Positions 1 through 5,062 of a stretch of DNA of 5,062 bases are shown one piece after another. The DNA is from Acidobacteriota bacterium (GTDB lineage Bacteria; Acidobacteriota; Terriglobia; Terriglobales; Acidobacteriaceae). The notes below the pieces were generated by a model. The model had not been told where the DNA came from. It was given only the letters and a program-made list of their open reading frames with translations, and made no database searches. Each line of letters opens with the position of its first letter. Position 1 is the first letter of the stretch. Position numbers and translations under genes: made by a program. The DNA lies in NCBI GenBank assembly GCA_021851625.1, contig JAJZCX010000143.1, positions 1 to 5,062 on the forward strand. The letters are read 5' to 3'.

Positions 1-34
1 ATTCCTCGACTCGCTGCGCTCGCTCGGAATGACA
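1..34. repeat. Probable dispersed palindromic repeat, left end cut by window edge
   Basis: The window opens with ATTCC at 1-5 and has its reverse complement GGAAT at 26-30, followed by GACA at 31-34. If the missing left edge reads TGTC, the element would be bounded by a perfect 9-bp inverted repeat (TGTCATTCC / GGAATGACA). The interior is a GC-rich tract containing CTCGCT twice (10-bp region 11-16 and 20-25 in register) and the short palindrome CGCTGCG at 12-18. Sequences of the form ATTCC-(CG-rich core)-GGAATGACA are, from memory, scattered in intergenic positions of many acidobacterial and some other genomes. It encodes nothing visible. Function unknown; it could form a cruciform or an RNA hairpin after the upstream gene. 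Confidence 0.5.
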
Positions 35-78
35 AATCTTCTGAGAGAATTGCTTCAAACCTTTCTTTGCCATTGTTC

Positions 79-86
79 AGGGAGGA
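79..86 (+). promoter_or_regulatory. Strong ribosome binding site of the AI-2E transporter gene
   Basis: AGGGAGGA, with a GGAGG core at 81-85, lies 7 bases before the ATG at 93. It is the best Shine-Dalgarno in the window and fixes the start at 93 rather than at the in-frame ATG at 117. Confidence 0.8.
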
Positions 87-92
87 TTCCCG

Positions 93-1157
93 ATGACACT
101 TCCGCCGTCCGCTCCAATGGAAACTCAGCAGCGCAACAATCTGCGCGGGGACATCGCCTTCGCCTTCGCGCTGGCCGTCGCTCTGTACGCGGCCTGGCAC
201 ATTCGGGATCTGCTAATGCTGCTCTACGTCAGCGCACTCTTCGCAGTGGTTTTGAACCCGGTGGTGGAGAGCGTGATGCGCCTGCGTGTGGGCCATTGGC
301 AGCCACGACGCGGAGCCGCCGTCGCGCTGCTCATGCTGGCGTTGCTGCTGGCCACACTGCTCTTCTTTGCGCTTACGCTGCCGCCGCTGCTGCACGACCT
401 GGGCAGATTTGTACAAGAGATGCCCCAGCGCACAGCTTGGGCGATTGCCCATTTGCAACACATCCCACTGTTGCGCAAGATCGATCTGTACGGAATTCTG
501 GCGCGCGTGCAAACCTCGGCGGCACGTGACGCGGGTAGCGTGTTGTATTCACTCAGCAACTGGGCGGCACGCATGCTGGACATCATCTCCGCCGTCATTT
601 TGCTGGTCTATTTTTTGATTGAAGGCGAACAAGTCTACCGCTGGCTGCTGCTGCTGGTGCCACAGCCACGTCGTTCACGCTTGGATGCAACCCTGCAACA
701 CGCAGGCACGCGCATGGGCCGCTGGCTGATCGGCCAGTTGCTGCTGATGTTCATCCTCGCCGTTGCCAGCGGCATTTTCCTGGGCCTGCTGCAAGTGCGC
801 TACTCCTTTGCACTGGCAGTTTTGCTGGGCGTGGCCAACATTATCCCCGTTGTCGGCATCCTCATCACAGGCGTGCTGGCCATGCTGGCCGCGGCCATGG
901 ACTCTTGGATACACATGCTTCTGGTGCTCGCTTTCGGGGTTGTCTACGTGCAGATTGAAAATGCCGTGCTGGCTCCACGCATCATGCGCACGCGCGTGGA
1001 TCTGGCAGGGACGGCAATTCTGATCGCACTGCTGTTGGGCATGTCGCTGGCTGGTATTGCGGGAGCGATGGTTGCCGTGCCCACTGCCGTGCTCATCGCC
1101 GTGTTGCTTGAAGAGTATGTGACCGGCCCGGCGAGGTTTCATCTGCAAGCGCCGTAA
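93..1157 (+). CDS. AI-2E family transporter (TqsA/PerM-like membrane protein)
   Basis: This 354-residue polytopic inner-membrane protein matches the AI-2E transporter family in length and motifs. An N-terminal pair of hydrophobic segments (about residues 20-56) is followed by one near 75-98, a hydrophilic stretch around 100-155 (the extracytoplasmic domain position), a segment at 158-176, and a cluster of C-terminal segments from about 210 to 340. Family hallmarks are visible: LLGVANIIPVVG at 244-255, QIENAVLAPRIM at 287-298, and the closing G-x2-G-x-x-VAVPTAV block at 321-333. Family members have been linked to autoinducer-2 export (TqsA) and to Na+/H+ antiport in halophiles, and the substrate cannot be read from sequence, so no symbol is given. 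It stands 34 bases before cyoE on the same strand with no hairpin between, so read-through is possible, but nothing in its family ties it to heme metabolism. Confidence is high for family, low for substrate. Confidence 0.92.
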   Translation: MTLPPSAPMETQQRNNLRGDIAFAFALAVALYAAWHIRDLLMLLYVSALFAVVLNPVVESVMRLRVGHWQPRRGAAVALLMLALLLATLLFFALTLPPLLHDLGRFVQEMPQRTAWAIAHLQHIPLLRKIDLYGILARVQTSAARDAGSVLYSLSNWAARMLDIISAVILLVYFLIEGEQVYRWLLLLVPQPRRSRLDATLQHAGTRMGRWLIGQLLLMFILAVASGIFLGLLQVRYSFALAVLLGVANIIPVVGILITGVLAMLAAAMDSWIHMLLVLAFGVVYVQIENAVLAPRIMRTRVDLAGTAILIALLLGMSLAGIAGAMVAVPTAVLIAVLLEEYVTGPARFHLQAP

Positions 1158-1176
1158 GAAGACGCGGGGAACGCTT

Positions 1177-1185
1177 TGTTATCCT
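1177..1185 (+). promoter_or_regulatory. Candidate extended -10 promoter element before cyoE
   Basis: TGTTATCCT fits an extended -10 (TG-n-TATCCT; hexamer 1180-1185). No convincing -35 hexamer lies 16-18 bases upstream. Transcription initiated about 7 bases downstream would begin at or next to the GTG at 1192, which would make the cyoE message leaderless and would explain the missing Shine-Dalgarno. This is pattern matching only; a single TATCCT-like hexamer occurs often by chance. Confidence 0.3.
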
Positions 1186-1191
1186 TAAAGT

Positions 1192-2205
1192 GTGGAAGCC
1201 CGCATCACCCCTGAATCTGGCACGCTGCAACCCGCTCCGGCTGGCACGGCCTCCCTTGCCGCCAAGAGCCTGCAAAAGCCCATGGAGCGGCCTGCCAAAC
1301 TCCTCGGCTATGTACACGACACGATCGAGACCTTCAAGCTGCGCGTGACAGCCATGGTCGTGCTTACGGCTTGGGCTGGTTTTCACTTGGGCGCGGTGGC
1401 CTCTGGCATCTTCTCGTTCAATCCAACGCTGTTGAATACGCTGCTCGGCGTGGCACTCGTCTCCGGCGGCTCCAGCGTACTGAATCAGGTCTTTGAGCGT
1501 CGCTCCGACGCCAAGATGCTACGCACGGCACAGCGTCCATTAGCTACGGGACGATTGAATCTTGCTCATGGTGTTTTTCTGGGCATGGCGTCGATCATCT
1601 GCGGATCGCTGTGGCTGGCCACGCGCACAAATCCAGTCACGGGCATGTTGACGCTGCTGACGGCAGTCACGTATGTGGGCATTTATACGCCGCTGAAACG
1701 CTACACCACACTGGCCACATTTATCGGGGCCTTCCCTGGCGCGATGCCGCCGCTAATTGGCTGGACGGCCGCGCGCGGTGCCATCGAGTGGCCCGCCGTC
1801 GCGCTCTTCGCCATTTTGTTCGTCTGGCAGATTCCACACTTCATGGCCATCGCCTGGCTCTACCGCGAGGACTACGGTCGCGCCAGCATCCGCATGTTGC
1901 CCGTCGTCGAACCCGATGGATGGTCCACCGCCATGCAGGCGCTCATCTACGCCGTACTGATGATTCCCGTCAGCATTCTGCCCTATTGGCTGCATATCGA
2001 AGGCCGCTGGTACCTGTGGATCGCCACACTGCTGGGACTGGGCTATCTGTTCTATACCATTCGCTTCTTCCGCATCACGCGCCCAGCGGAAGCAAGCCAC
2101 ACGCGCAATTATGCACGCGCACTGTTGAAGGCCAGCGTGATCTATCTGCCGCTGCTCTTCGCACTGCTCATGCTCGACGCACAGACCAAGGGAGTATTGC
2201 CATGA
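1192..2205 (+). CDS. cyoE: Protoheme IX farnesyltransferase (heme o synthase)
   Basis: CyoE/CtaB/COX10 transfers a farnesyl group from farnesyl diphosphate to the vinyl group of protoheme IX, giving heme o, the precursor of heme a, for heme-copper oxidases. It is a UbiA-superfamily inner-membrane protein. Visible motifs (numbered from the GTG) are FKLRVT at 48-53, the prenyl-diphosphate/Mg site N98-x3-E102-x3-D106 followed by AKMLRTAQRP at 107-116, YTPLKR at 165-170, FPGAMPPLIGW at 181-191, WQIPHF at 212-217 with H216, and REDYGRASIRMLPVV at 225-239. Glu replaces the first Asp of the N-x3-D-x3-D form; mitochondrial COX10 as I recall it also has Glu there, so activity is expected. About eight or nine membrane helices. 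The first 30 residues are hydrophilic and unconserved-looking; starting at ATG 1282 would give 307 residues, closer to usual family length. Neither start has a good Shine-Dalgarno. ctaB is an equivalent symbol. Confidence 0.95.
   Translation: MEARITPESGTLQPAPAGTASLAAKSLQKPMERPAKLLGYVHDTIETFKLRVTAMVVLTAWAGFHLGAVASGIFSFNPTLLNTLLGVALVSGGSSVLNQVFERRSDAKMLRTAQRPLATGRLNLAHGVFLGMASIICGSLWLATRTNPVTGMLTLLTAVTYVGIYTPLKRYTTLATFIGAFPGAMPPLIGWTAARGAIEWPAVALFAILFVWQIPHFMAIAWLYREDYGRASIRMLPVVEPDGWSTAMQALIYAVLMIPVSILPYWLHIEGRWYLWIATLLGLGYLFYTIRFFRITRPAEASHTRNYARALLKASVIYLPLLFALLMLDAQTKGVLP
2188..2194 (+). promoter_or_regulatory. Ribosome binding site of the ABC ATPase gene, inside cyoE
   Basis: AAGGGAG lies 7 bases before the ATG at 2202, within the last codons of cyoE. 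It selects 2202 over the much longer in-frame open stretch that extends back to 1611 inside cyoE. Confidence 0.75.
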
Positions 2206-3242
2206 CCACAACGGAATATCCGCCGCAAACGGAACGTGCGATCGCGCACGCAGACAACGCAGGCACACCAGCCATCGCGTTGGAAAATCTTTCGCATGAC
2301 TATGGCACGCGCCGTGCGCTCGACGGCCTGAGCTTCACCGTGCACCCCGGCGAAATCTTCGGCCTGCTCGGCCCCAATGGCAGCGGCAAAACCACGTTGT
2401 TCCGCATTCTCTCCACGCTGATGATGCCCACCGGCGGCAGCGCGCGCATTGCGGGCTTTTCCGTCACGGCAGAGCCGACGCGAGCGCGCCAAGCCTCTGG
2501 CATTGTCTTTCAAGCGCGCAGTTTGGATTTGAAATTGACCGTCGCCGAAAATCTGATGCATCAGGGGCACCTGTACGGCTTGAGCGGTGCGCTGCTAAAA
2601 CAACGCTCGCAGCAAGTGCTGGCGCGCGTGGGCTTGAGCGACCGCGCAGGCGATTTGGTCGAAACCCTATCGGGCGGACAACAGCGCCGCGTGGAGTTGG
2701 CCAAGGGATTGATTCACTCGCCCGCACTGCTGCTGCTCGACGAACCCTCGACGGGACTCGACCCCGGCGCGCGCCGCGACCTGTGGCAGTACTTGCGCAT
2801 TCTGCGCGATGAGCAGGGCGTCAGCGTGCTGGTGACCACGCATCTGATGGAGGAAGCCGAGCATTGCGATCGTCTGGCGATTTTGAACAGCGGCAAACTG
2901 GTTGCGCTCGGCGCACCAGCGGAGTTGAAAGCGCAGATCGGCGGCGATGTGGTGCAACTGGAAACGGTCAGTCCCTGGGCTGCGGCGCAGCTAGCGCAAA
3001 AGGTGCAGCAGCGCTTCTCCGTGGCGGCCACCGTGGTTGGCGCTACCGTGCGCTTGGAACGTGAGCATGGCCATCGCTTCTTGACCGAAGTGGTGGAGGC
3101 CTTCCCCGGAGAAATTGAAGGCGTCTCCGTGGCACGACCCAGCTTGGAGGATGTCTTTATCCAACGCACTGGCCATCGCTTTTGGACAGACACAAGCCCC
3201 GACGCGGCGGGTGCAACCACCCCGCGCAAGGAGAAACACTAA
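2202..3242 (+). CDS. ABC-2 type transporter, ATP-binding subunit (NatA/DrrA/CcmA-like)
   Basis: This 346-residue cytoplasmic ATPase would power the permease encoded directly downstream. All nucleotide-binding motifs are intact: Walker A GPNGSGKT at 57-64, Q-loop Q104 in VFQARSLDLKLTVAEN, signature LSGGQ at 156-160, Walker B LLLLDE at 176-181 with catalytic E181, D-loop STGLD at 183-187, and switch H214 in TTHLMEEAEH. The G-L-x-G-P-N-G-S-G and FQ-x-x-SLD patterns are typical of the drug/heme/antibiotic-exporting ABC-2 ATPases. After the roughly 215-residue core comes a C-terminal extension (about 235-346) ending in PSLEDVFIQRTGH at 313-325, the usual C-terminal motif of this subfamily. The start is set by the ATGA overlap with cyoE and by the Shine-Dalgarno at 2188. 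Only one ATPase gene is present, so it presumably works as a homodimer. The substrate is unknown; the operon suggests a role tied to heme or oxidase assembly, but that is inference. Confidence 0.93.
   Translation: MTTTEYPPQTERAIAHADNAGTPAIALENLSHDYGTRRALDGLSFTVHPGEIFGLLGPNGSGKTTLFRILSTLMMPTGGSARIAGFSVTAEPTRARQASGIVFQARSLDLKLTVAENLMHQGHLYGLSGALLKQRSQQVLARVGLSDRAGDLVETLSGGQQRRVELAKGLIHSPALLLLDEPSTGLDPGARRDLWQYLRILRDEQGVSVLVTTHLMEEAEHCDRLAILNSGKLVALGAPAELKAQIGGDVVQLETVSPWAAAQLAQKVQQRFSVAATVVGATVRLEREHGHRFLTEVVEAFPGEIEGVSVARPSLEDVFIQRTGHRFWTDTSPDAAGATTPRKEKH
3228..3233 (+). promoter_or_regulatory. Ribosome binding site of the ABC permease gene, inside the ATPase gene
   Basis: AAGGAG lies 8 bases before the ATG at 3242 and overlaps the last codons of the ATPase gene. 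It supports 3242 rather than the in-frame ATG at 3182, which would overlap the ATPase gene by 61 bases. Confidence 0.8.
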
Positions 3243-4093
3243 TGGCGACCGCAACGCTTCCCGCGCAGACGCGCTCCAACTTGGCGAGCGCCAGTGTTTG
3301 GATTCCGGCCTACTCCCTATGGAGGCGCGAGTTGGTGCGCTTCTATCGACAAAAGGCGCGCGTGGTGGGCGTCATCGCCTCGCCGCTGCTCTTCTGGGTC
3401 GTGCTCGGCTCTGGCTTCGCCAACAGTTTTCGCCACGCTGGTCCGGGCGCGGCTGCCACGGCAGATCAGGGAATCTCCGCGCACTATCTCGGCTATTTTT
3501 ATCCCGGCGCGATTGTGATGATCGTGCTCTTCACGGCCATCTTCAGCATGATGTCGCTGATCCAAGATCGCAATGAGGGATTTTTGCTCTCCGTGCTGGC
3601 CGCACCGATTCGTCGCTCGGCGATTGTGCTGGGCAAGGTGCTCGGTGGCGCGACATTGGCCGCGATTCAGGGCTGGGTATTTCTGGTCTTCGCTCCACTG
3701 GCTGGCGTGCACACCAGCTTCGCAGGAATTTTATACAGCATGGCGGTCATCGTGCTCGCCTCATTTTCGCTAACGGCGTTGGGCTTTGCCATTGCTTGGC
3801 CCATGGACTCCACGCAGGCCTTTCATGCTGTGATCAACATCATTTTGATTCCGCTCTGGCTGCTCTCTGGCTCCATGTTTCCAGCCAGCGGTGCCAGCGG
3901 CTGGTTGCGCTGGATCATGCTGGCCAACCCGCTCACCTACACCGTGGACGCGCTGCGCAATGGATTGTTCCCCGCACAGCCCACGGATTTTTCCGCTGCC
4001 GTCAATTTGATCGTCAGCTTGGGCTTCTGCGCCGTGGCCTTCGCCGCATCGTGGGCCATTGTCAATCGCAGAACCAACAAGCCCGCCGCATAG
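3242..4093 (+). CDS. ABC-2 type transporter, permease subunit
   Basis: This 283-residue integral membrane protein is the channel partner of the preceding ATPase. It has the ABC-2 permease plan: a cytoplasmic N-terminus with the amphipathic SLWRRELVRFYRQKAR segment (25-40), six likely helices (about 41-60, 85-107, 130-153, 160-186, 195-213, 252-275) and a larger extracytoplasmic loop between helices 1 and 2 (about 61-84). Family signatures are the QDRNEGFLLSVLAAPIRR block at 108-125 followed by GKVLGG at 131-136, and the late segment with LSGSMFP at 208-214 and NPLTYTVDALRNGLF at 229-243. The start codon overlaps the ATPase stop (TAATG), so the two subunits should be made in balanced amounts. 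A homodimer with two ATPase copies is the expected complex. Known relatives include DrrB and NodJ, exporting antibiotics or lipo-oligosaccharides, but no substrate can be assigned here. Confidence 0.92.
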   Translation: MATATLPAQTRSNLASASVWIPAYSLWRRELVRFYRQKARVVGVIASPLLFWVVLGSGFANSFRHAGPGAAATADQGISAHYLGYFYPGAIVMIVLFTAIFSMMSLIQDRNEGFLLSVLAAPIRRSAIVLGKVLGGATLAAIQGWVFLVFAPLAGVHTSFAGILYSMAVIVLASFSLTALGFAIAWPMDSTQAFHAVINIILIPLWLLSGSMFPASGASGWLRWIMLANPLTYTVDALRNGLFPAQPTDFSAAVNLIVSLGFCAVAFAASWAIVNRRTNKPAA

Positions 4094-4105
4094 GAGCGCG
4101 CCAAC

Positions 4106-4645
4106 GTGACCACGGAAACCACTCCAACACGCGGACCCATCGCTGGCCTGCTTGTGCTCAGCGCAGCAGCCACAGCCTTTTTGCTCTGGCTGCTGTATGT
4201 GCATCATGCGCCCCCAGCCTTTGCAATGCGTCTGCGCTTTCTACCCGCCTGCAATGCGGTCTTCAATGCGTGTAGCGCCGTGGCGCTCGTCGTTGGCTTT
4301 GTGATGATCCGTAGCCGACGCATCGCAGTCCATCGCCGCGCCATGCTGACGGCCTTTGTCTTCTCTAGCCTATTTCTGGCCAGCTACATTACGCACCACG
4401 CGCTGCATGGAGAGACGCGCTTCCCCGGCCACGGCGTAATTCGCACTGTCTATCTTTCGATCCTGCTCACGCATGTGCTGCTCTCGGTTGTCGTGCTGCC
4501 GATGATTTTGATTACCTTTTACTTTTCACTCAGCGGACGATTTCCTCAGCACAAGCGCATAGCACGTTACACCTTCCCTATCTGGCTGTACGTGTCGGTA
4601 ACCGGCGTGGTGGTCTATGCCATGCTCGCGTGGTGGCACGCATGA
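4106..4645 (+). CDS. DUF420 family protein, CtaM/YozB-like oxidase assembly factor
   Basis: This 179-residue membrane protein fits the DUF420 family. Five helices are apparent (about 12-32, 47-69, 79-99, 113-141, 155-176). Recognisable family patterns are LPACNAVFNACSAV at 46-59, IRSRRIAVHRRAMLTAF at 68-84 with H76, FLASYITHHALHG at 90-102 with H97/H98, YLSILLTHVLLS at 116-127 with H123, and QHKRIARYTFPIWLYVSVTG at 148-167 with H149. The spread of conserved histidines at helix ends would suit metal or heme ligation. The Staphylococcus aureus relative CtaM is required for aa3-type menaquinol oxidase function, so a part in heme-copper oxidase maturation is likely, and the shared operon with cyoE supports it. 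The start is a GTG 9 bases after GGAG-containing TAGGAG (4091-4096), which reuses the permease stop codon. The biochemical activity of the family is not established, to my knowledge. Confidence 0.85.
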   Translation: MTTETTPTRGPIAGLLVLSAAATAFLLWLLYVHHAPPAFAMRLRFLPACNAVFNACSAVALVVGFVMIRSRRIAVHRRAMLTAFVFSSLFLASYITHHALHGETRFPGHGVIRTVYLSILLTHVLLSVVVLPMILITFYFSLSGRFPQHKRIARYTFPIWLYVSVTGVVVYAMLAWWHA

Positions 4646-4908
4646 ACCAATCTGCATCCAACTCCGCGCTGCACCCTGCCGACGATGGCACACGCACCTT
4701 GCTGCGCTCCGGTTTTTGGATTTTGCTTAGCGGCCTGCTGGCCGGCCTGGCCGCGTGGACAATCTTCGGCGGCGTAGGCGTCTACGGGCCACACACCAAC
4801 TCCGGCTGGATTGCGATGATCCTGTGCCTGATGAACTGCCCCTTTGGCCTGATGCTCTTTCTACTCGGCGCGGCCAAGTGGATGCGCAACCGGCGTAGTT
4901 TGCGGTAA
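4642..4908 (+). CDS. Small two-helix membrane protein of unknown function with C-x3-C-P
   Basis: I do not recognise this 88-residue protein. Residues 1-20 are hydrophilic, helix 1 spans about 23-44, a short glycine-rich loop with H51 follows (about 45-54), and helix 2 spans about 55-78, ending in a strongly basic tail (KWMRNRRSLR, 79-88). Positive-inside reasoning puts both termini in the cytoplasm and the loop outside. Helix 2 contains C62-L-M-N-C66-P67. The ATG at 4642 overlaps the DUF420 stop as ATGA; a GTG at 4630 in the same frame would add four residues but lacks a better ribosome site, so 4642 is preferred. There is only a weak GGTGG upstream, consistent with coupled translation. Its position as the last gene of the operon suggests a small accessory subunit of the oxidase or of its assembly machinery. 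Confidence 0.75.
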   Translation: MNQSASNSALHPADDGTRTLLRSGFWILLSGLLAGLAAWTIFGGVGVYGPHTNSGWIAMILCLMNCPFGLMLFLLGAAKWMRNRRSLR

Positions 4909-4915
4909 ACAATCG

Positions 4916-4943
4916 GCAGATGCACGCAGCGCACTGCATCTGC
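4916..4943. repeat. Perfect 9-bp inverted repeat between the operon and ssb
   Basis: GCAGATGCA at 4916-4924 is the exact reverse complement of TGCATCTGC at 4935-4943, with a 10-base spacer. As RNA it would form a 9-bp stem just 8 bases after the stop of the preceding gene. No T-run follows, so it is a poor intrinsic terminator by itself; it may instead protect the 3' end of the operon message or be a dimeric repressor site, since its right arm runs into the candidate ssb -10 element. Confidence 0.75.
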
Positions 4944-4949
4944 TATGCT
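4941..4949 (+). promoter_or_regulatory. Candidate extended -10 promoter of ssb
   Basis: TGCTATGCT reads as TG-n followed by the hexamer TATGCT (4944-4949), a 4/6 match to TATAAT. The usual -35 position (about 4921-4926) falls in the inverted repeat and has no good TTGACA match. Transcription would begin near 4956, leaving a leader of roughly 27 bases that contains GACGGAG. Confidence 0.4.
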
Positions 4950-4965
4950 CAGCGAAACCCTATTT

Positions 4966-4972
4966 GACGGAG
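4966..4972 (+). promoter_or_regulatory. Ribosome binding site of ssb
   Basis: GACGGAG lies 10 bases before the ATG at 4983. Spacing is slightly long, but the site and the conserved SSB N-terminus agree on this start. Confidence 0.55.
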
Positions 4973-4982
4973 CGAATCGGTC

Positions 4983-5062
4983 ATGGCCAAGAGCGTCAAC
5001 AAAGTCATTCTTCTCGGCAACGTCGGTAAAGACCCGGAGATCAAGTCCACCCCCAACGGCGT
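4983..5062 (+). CDS. ssb: Single-stranded DNA-binding protein, N-terminal fragment (runs off window)
   Basis: Only the first 26 codons and two bases are present. The encoded start contains VNKVILLGNVGKDPEIK at residues 5-21 and then TPNG, the characteristic first strand and turn of the bacterial SSB OB-fold. SSB coats single-stranded DNA in replication, repair and recombination, usually as a homotetramer with an acidic C-terminal tail, which lies beyond the window. Its 74-base upstream gap, own promoter candidate and own ribosome site suggest it is transcribed separately from the oxidase-related operon. The family assignment is secure despite the short fragment. Confidence 0.93.
   Translation, partial: MAKSVNKVILLGNVGKDPEIKSTPNG

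Larger units (their letters stand above)
1192..4908 (+). other. Predicted five-gene operon (cyoE, ABC ATPase, ABC permease, DUF420, small membrane protein)
   Basis: Five consecutive same-strand genes are joined by ATGA (2202-2205), TAATG (3240-3244), a 12-base gap (4094-4105) and ATGA (4642-4645). Overlaps of this kind usually mean one transcript with coupled translation. Content points to heme-copper oxidase biogenesis: heme o synthase at the head and a CtaM-like protein near the tail. A hairpin-capable inverted repeat at 4916-4943 lies just after the last stop codon and may mark the 3' boundary. Confidence 0.8.

Noticed and set aside
50..76. Possible -35/-10 pair (TTGCTT at 50-55, CATTGT at 71-76) before the AI-2E gene
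   Set aside because: The spacer is only 15 bases and the -10 matches three of six positions, no better than chance.
213..1148. Antisense open frames opposite the AI-2E gene (about 213-512, 224-598, 675-1148)
   Set aside because: They are compositionally biased (Gln/His/Arg-rich), show no domain motifs, and lie opposite a well-supported gene; GC-rich codon bias creates such shadows.
1158..1191. Terminator between the AI-2E gene and cyoE
   Set aside because: No inverted repeat or T-run is visible in the 34 bases, so no intrinsic terminator can be called.
1611..2201. Long open upstream extension in the frame of the ABC ATPase, overlapping most of the second half of cyoE
   Set aside because: The translated stretch is His/Arg-rich and low in membrane or domain character, while cyoE motifs occupy the same DNA in another frame. 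The ATG at 2202 has a Shine-Dalgarno and an ATGA junction, and the family alignment begins after it.
3068..3181. 12-base direct repeat TGGCCATCGCTT at 3068-3079 and 3170-3181
   Set aside because: Both copies are in frame and encode GHRF within the ATPase C-terminal domain (residues 290-293 and 324-327). A single short coding repeat is most simply chance or local protein repetition, with no flanking similarity.
2714..3229. 171-residue antisense open frame opposite the ABC ATPase
   Set aside because: Ser/Thr/Arg-rich with no recognisable motif or ribosome site, opposite conserved Walker B and H-loop codons.
3182..3241. Earlier ATG (3182) as the start of the ABC permease
   Set aside because: It would overlap the ATPase gene by 61 bases and add a charged 20-residue leader, whereas ATG 3242 has AAGGAG at ideal spacing and a TAATG junction.
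4630..4641. GTG at 4630 as start of the small membrane protein
   Set aside because: It adds only four residues, has no better ribosome site, and the ATGA overlap at 4642 is the same junction type used earlier in the operon.

Overview
This is a GC-rich bacterial window with every gene on the + strand and very little non-coding DNA. The protein style and gene order (Sco-less cyoE, ABC-2 exporter and DUF420 genes near ssb, plus a dispersed ATTCC...GGAATGACA-type repeat) are most reminiscent to me of Acidobacteriota (Acidobacteriaceae, e.g. Granulicella/Terriglobus/Edaphobacter relatives). That assignment rests on impression, not on a search, and should be held loosely.

Layout. Bases 1-34 carry what looks like the right-hand part of a small dispersed repeat cut by the window edge. 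Bases 93-1157 encode an AI-2E (TqsA/PerM) family membrane transporter behind a strong Shine-Dalgarno. After a 34-base gap, a tightly packed five-gene block runs from 1192 to 4908: heme o synthase (cyoE/ctaB), an ABC-2 type ATPase, its membrane permease, a DUF420 (CtaM/YozB-like) protein and an unrecognised 88-residue protein with two membrane segments. The junctions are a 4-base ATGA overlap, a 1-base TAATG overlap, a 12-base gap and another ATGA overlap, which is strong evidence for one translationally coupled operon. A 74-base intergenic stretch then holds a perfect 9-bp inverted repeat that touches a plausible extended -10 promoter, followed by the first 26 codons of ssb (single-stranded DNA-binding protein), which runs off the window.

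How the genes may work together. CyoE makes heme o from protoheme for heme-copper oxidases. The DUF420 protein CtaM is needed for aa3-type oxidase maturation in Staphylococcus. Finding an ABC-2 exporter and a small membrane protein with a C-x3-C-P motif locked into the same operon suggests a heme-copper oxidase assembly module in which the exporter and the small protein have undescribed roles. No oxidase subunit, CtaA/Cox15 or Sco gene lies in the window, so this is inferred from context only.
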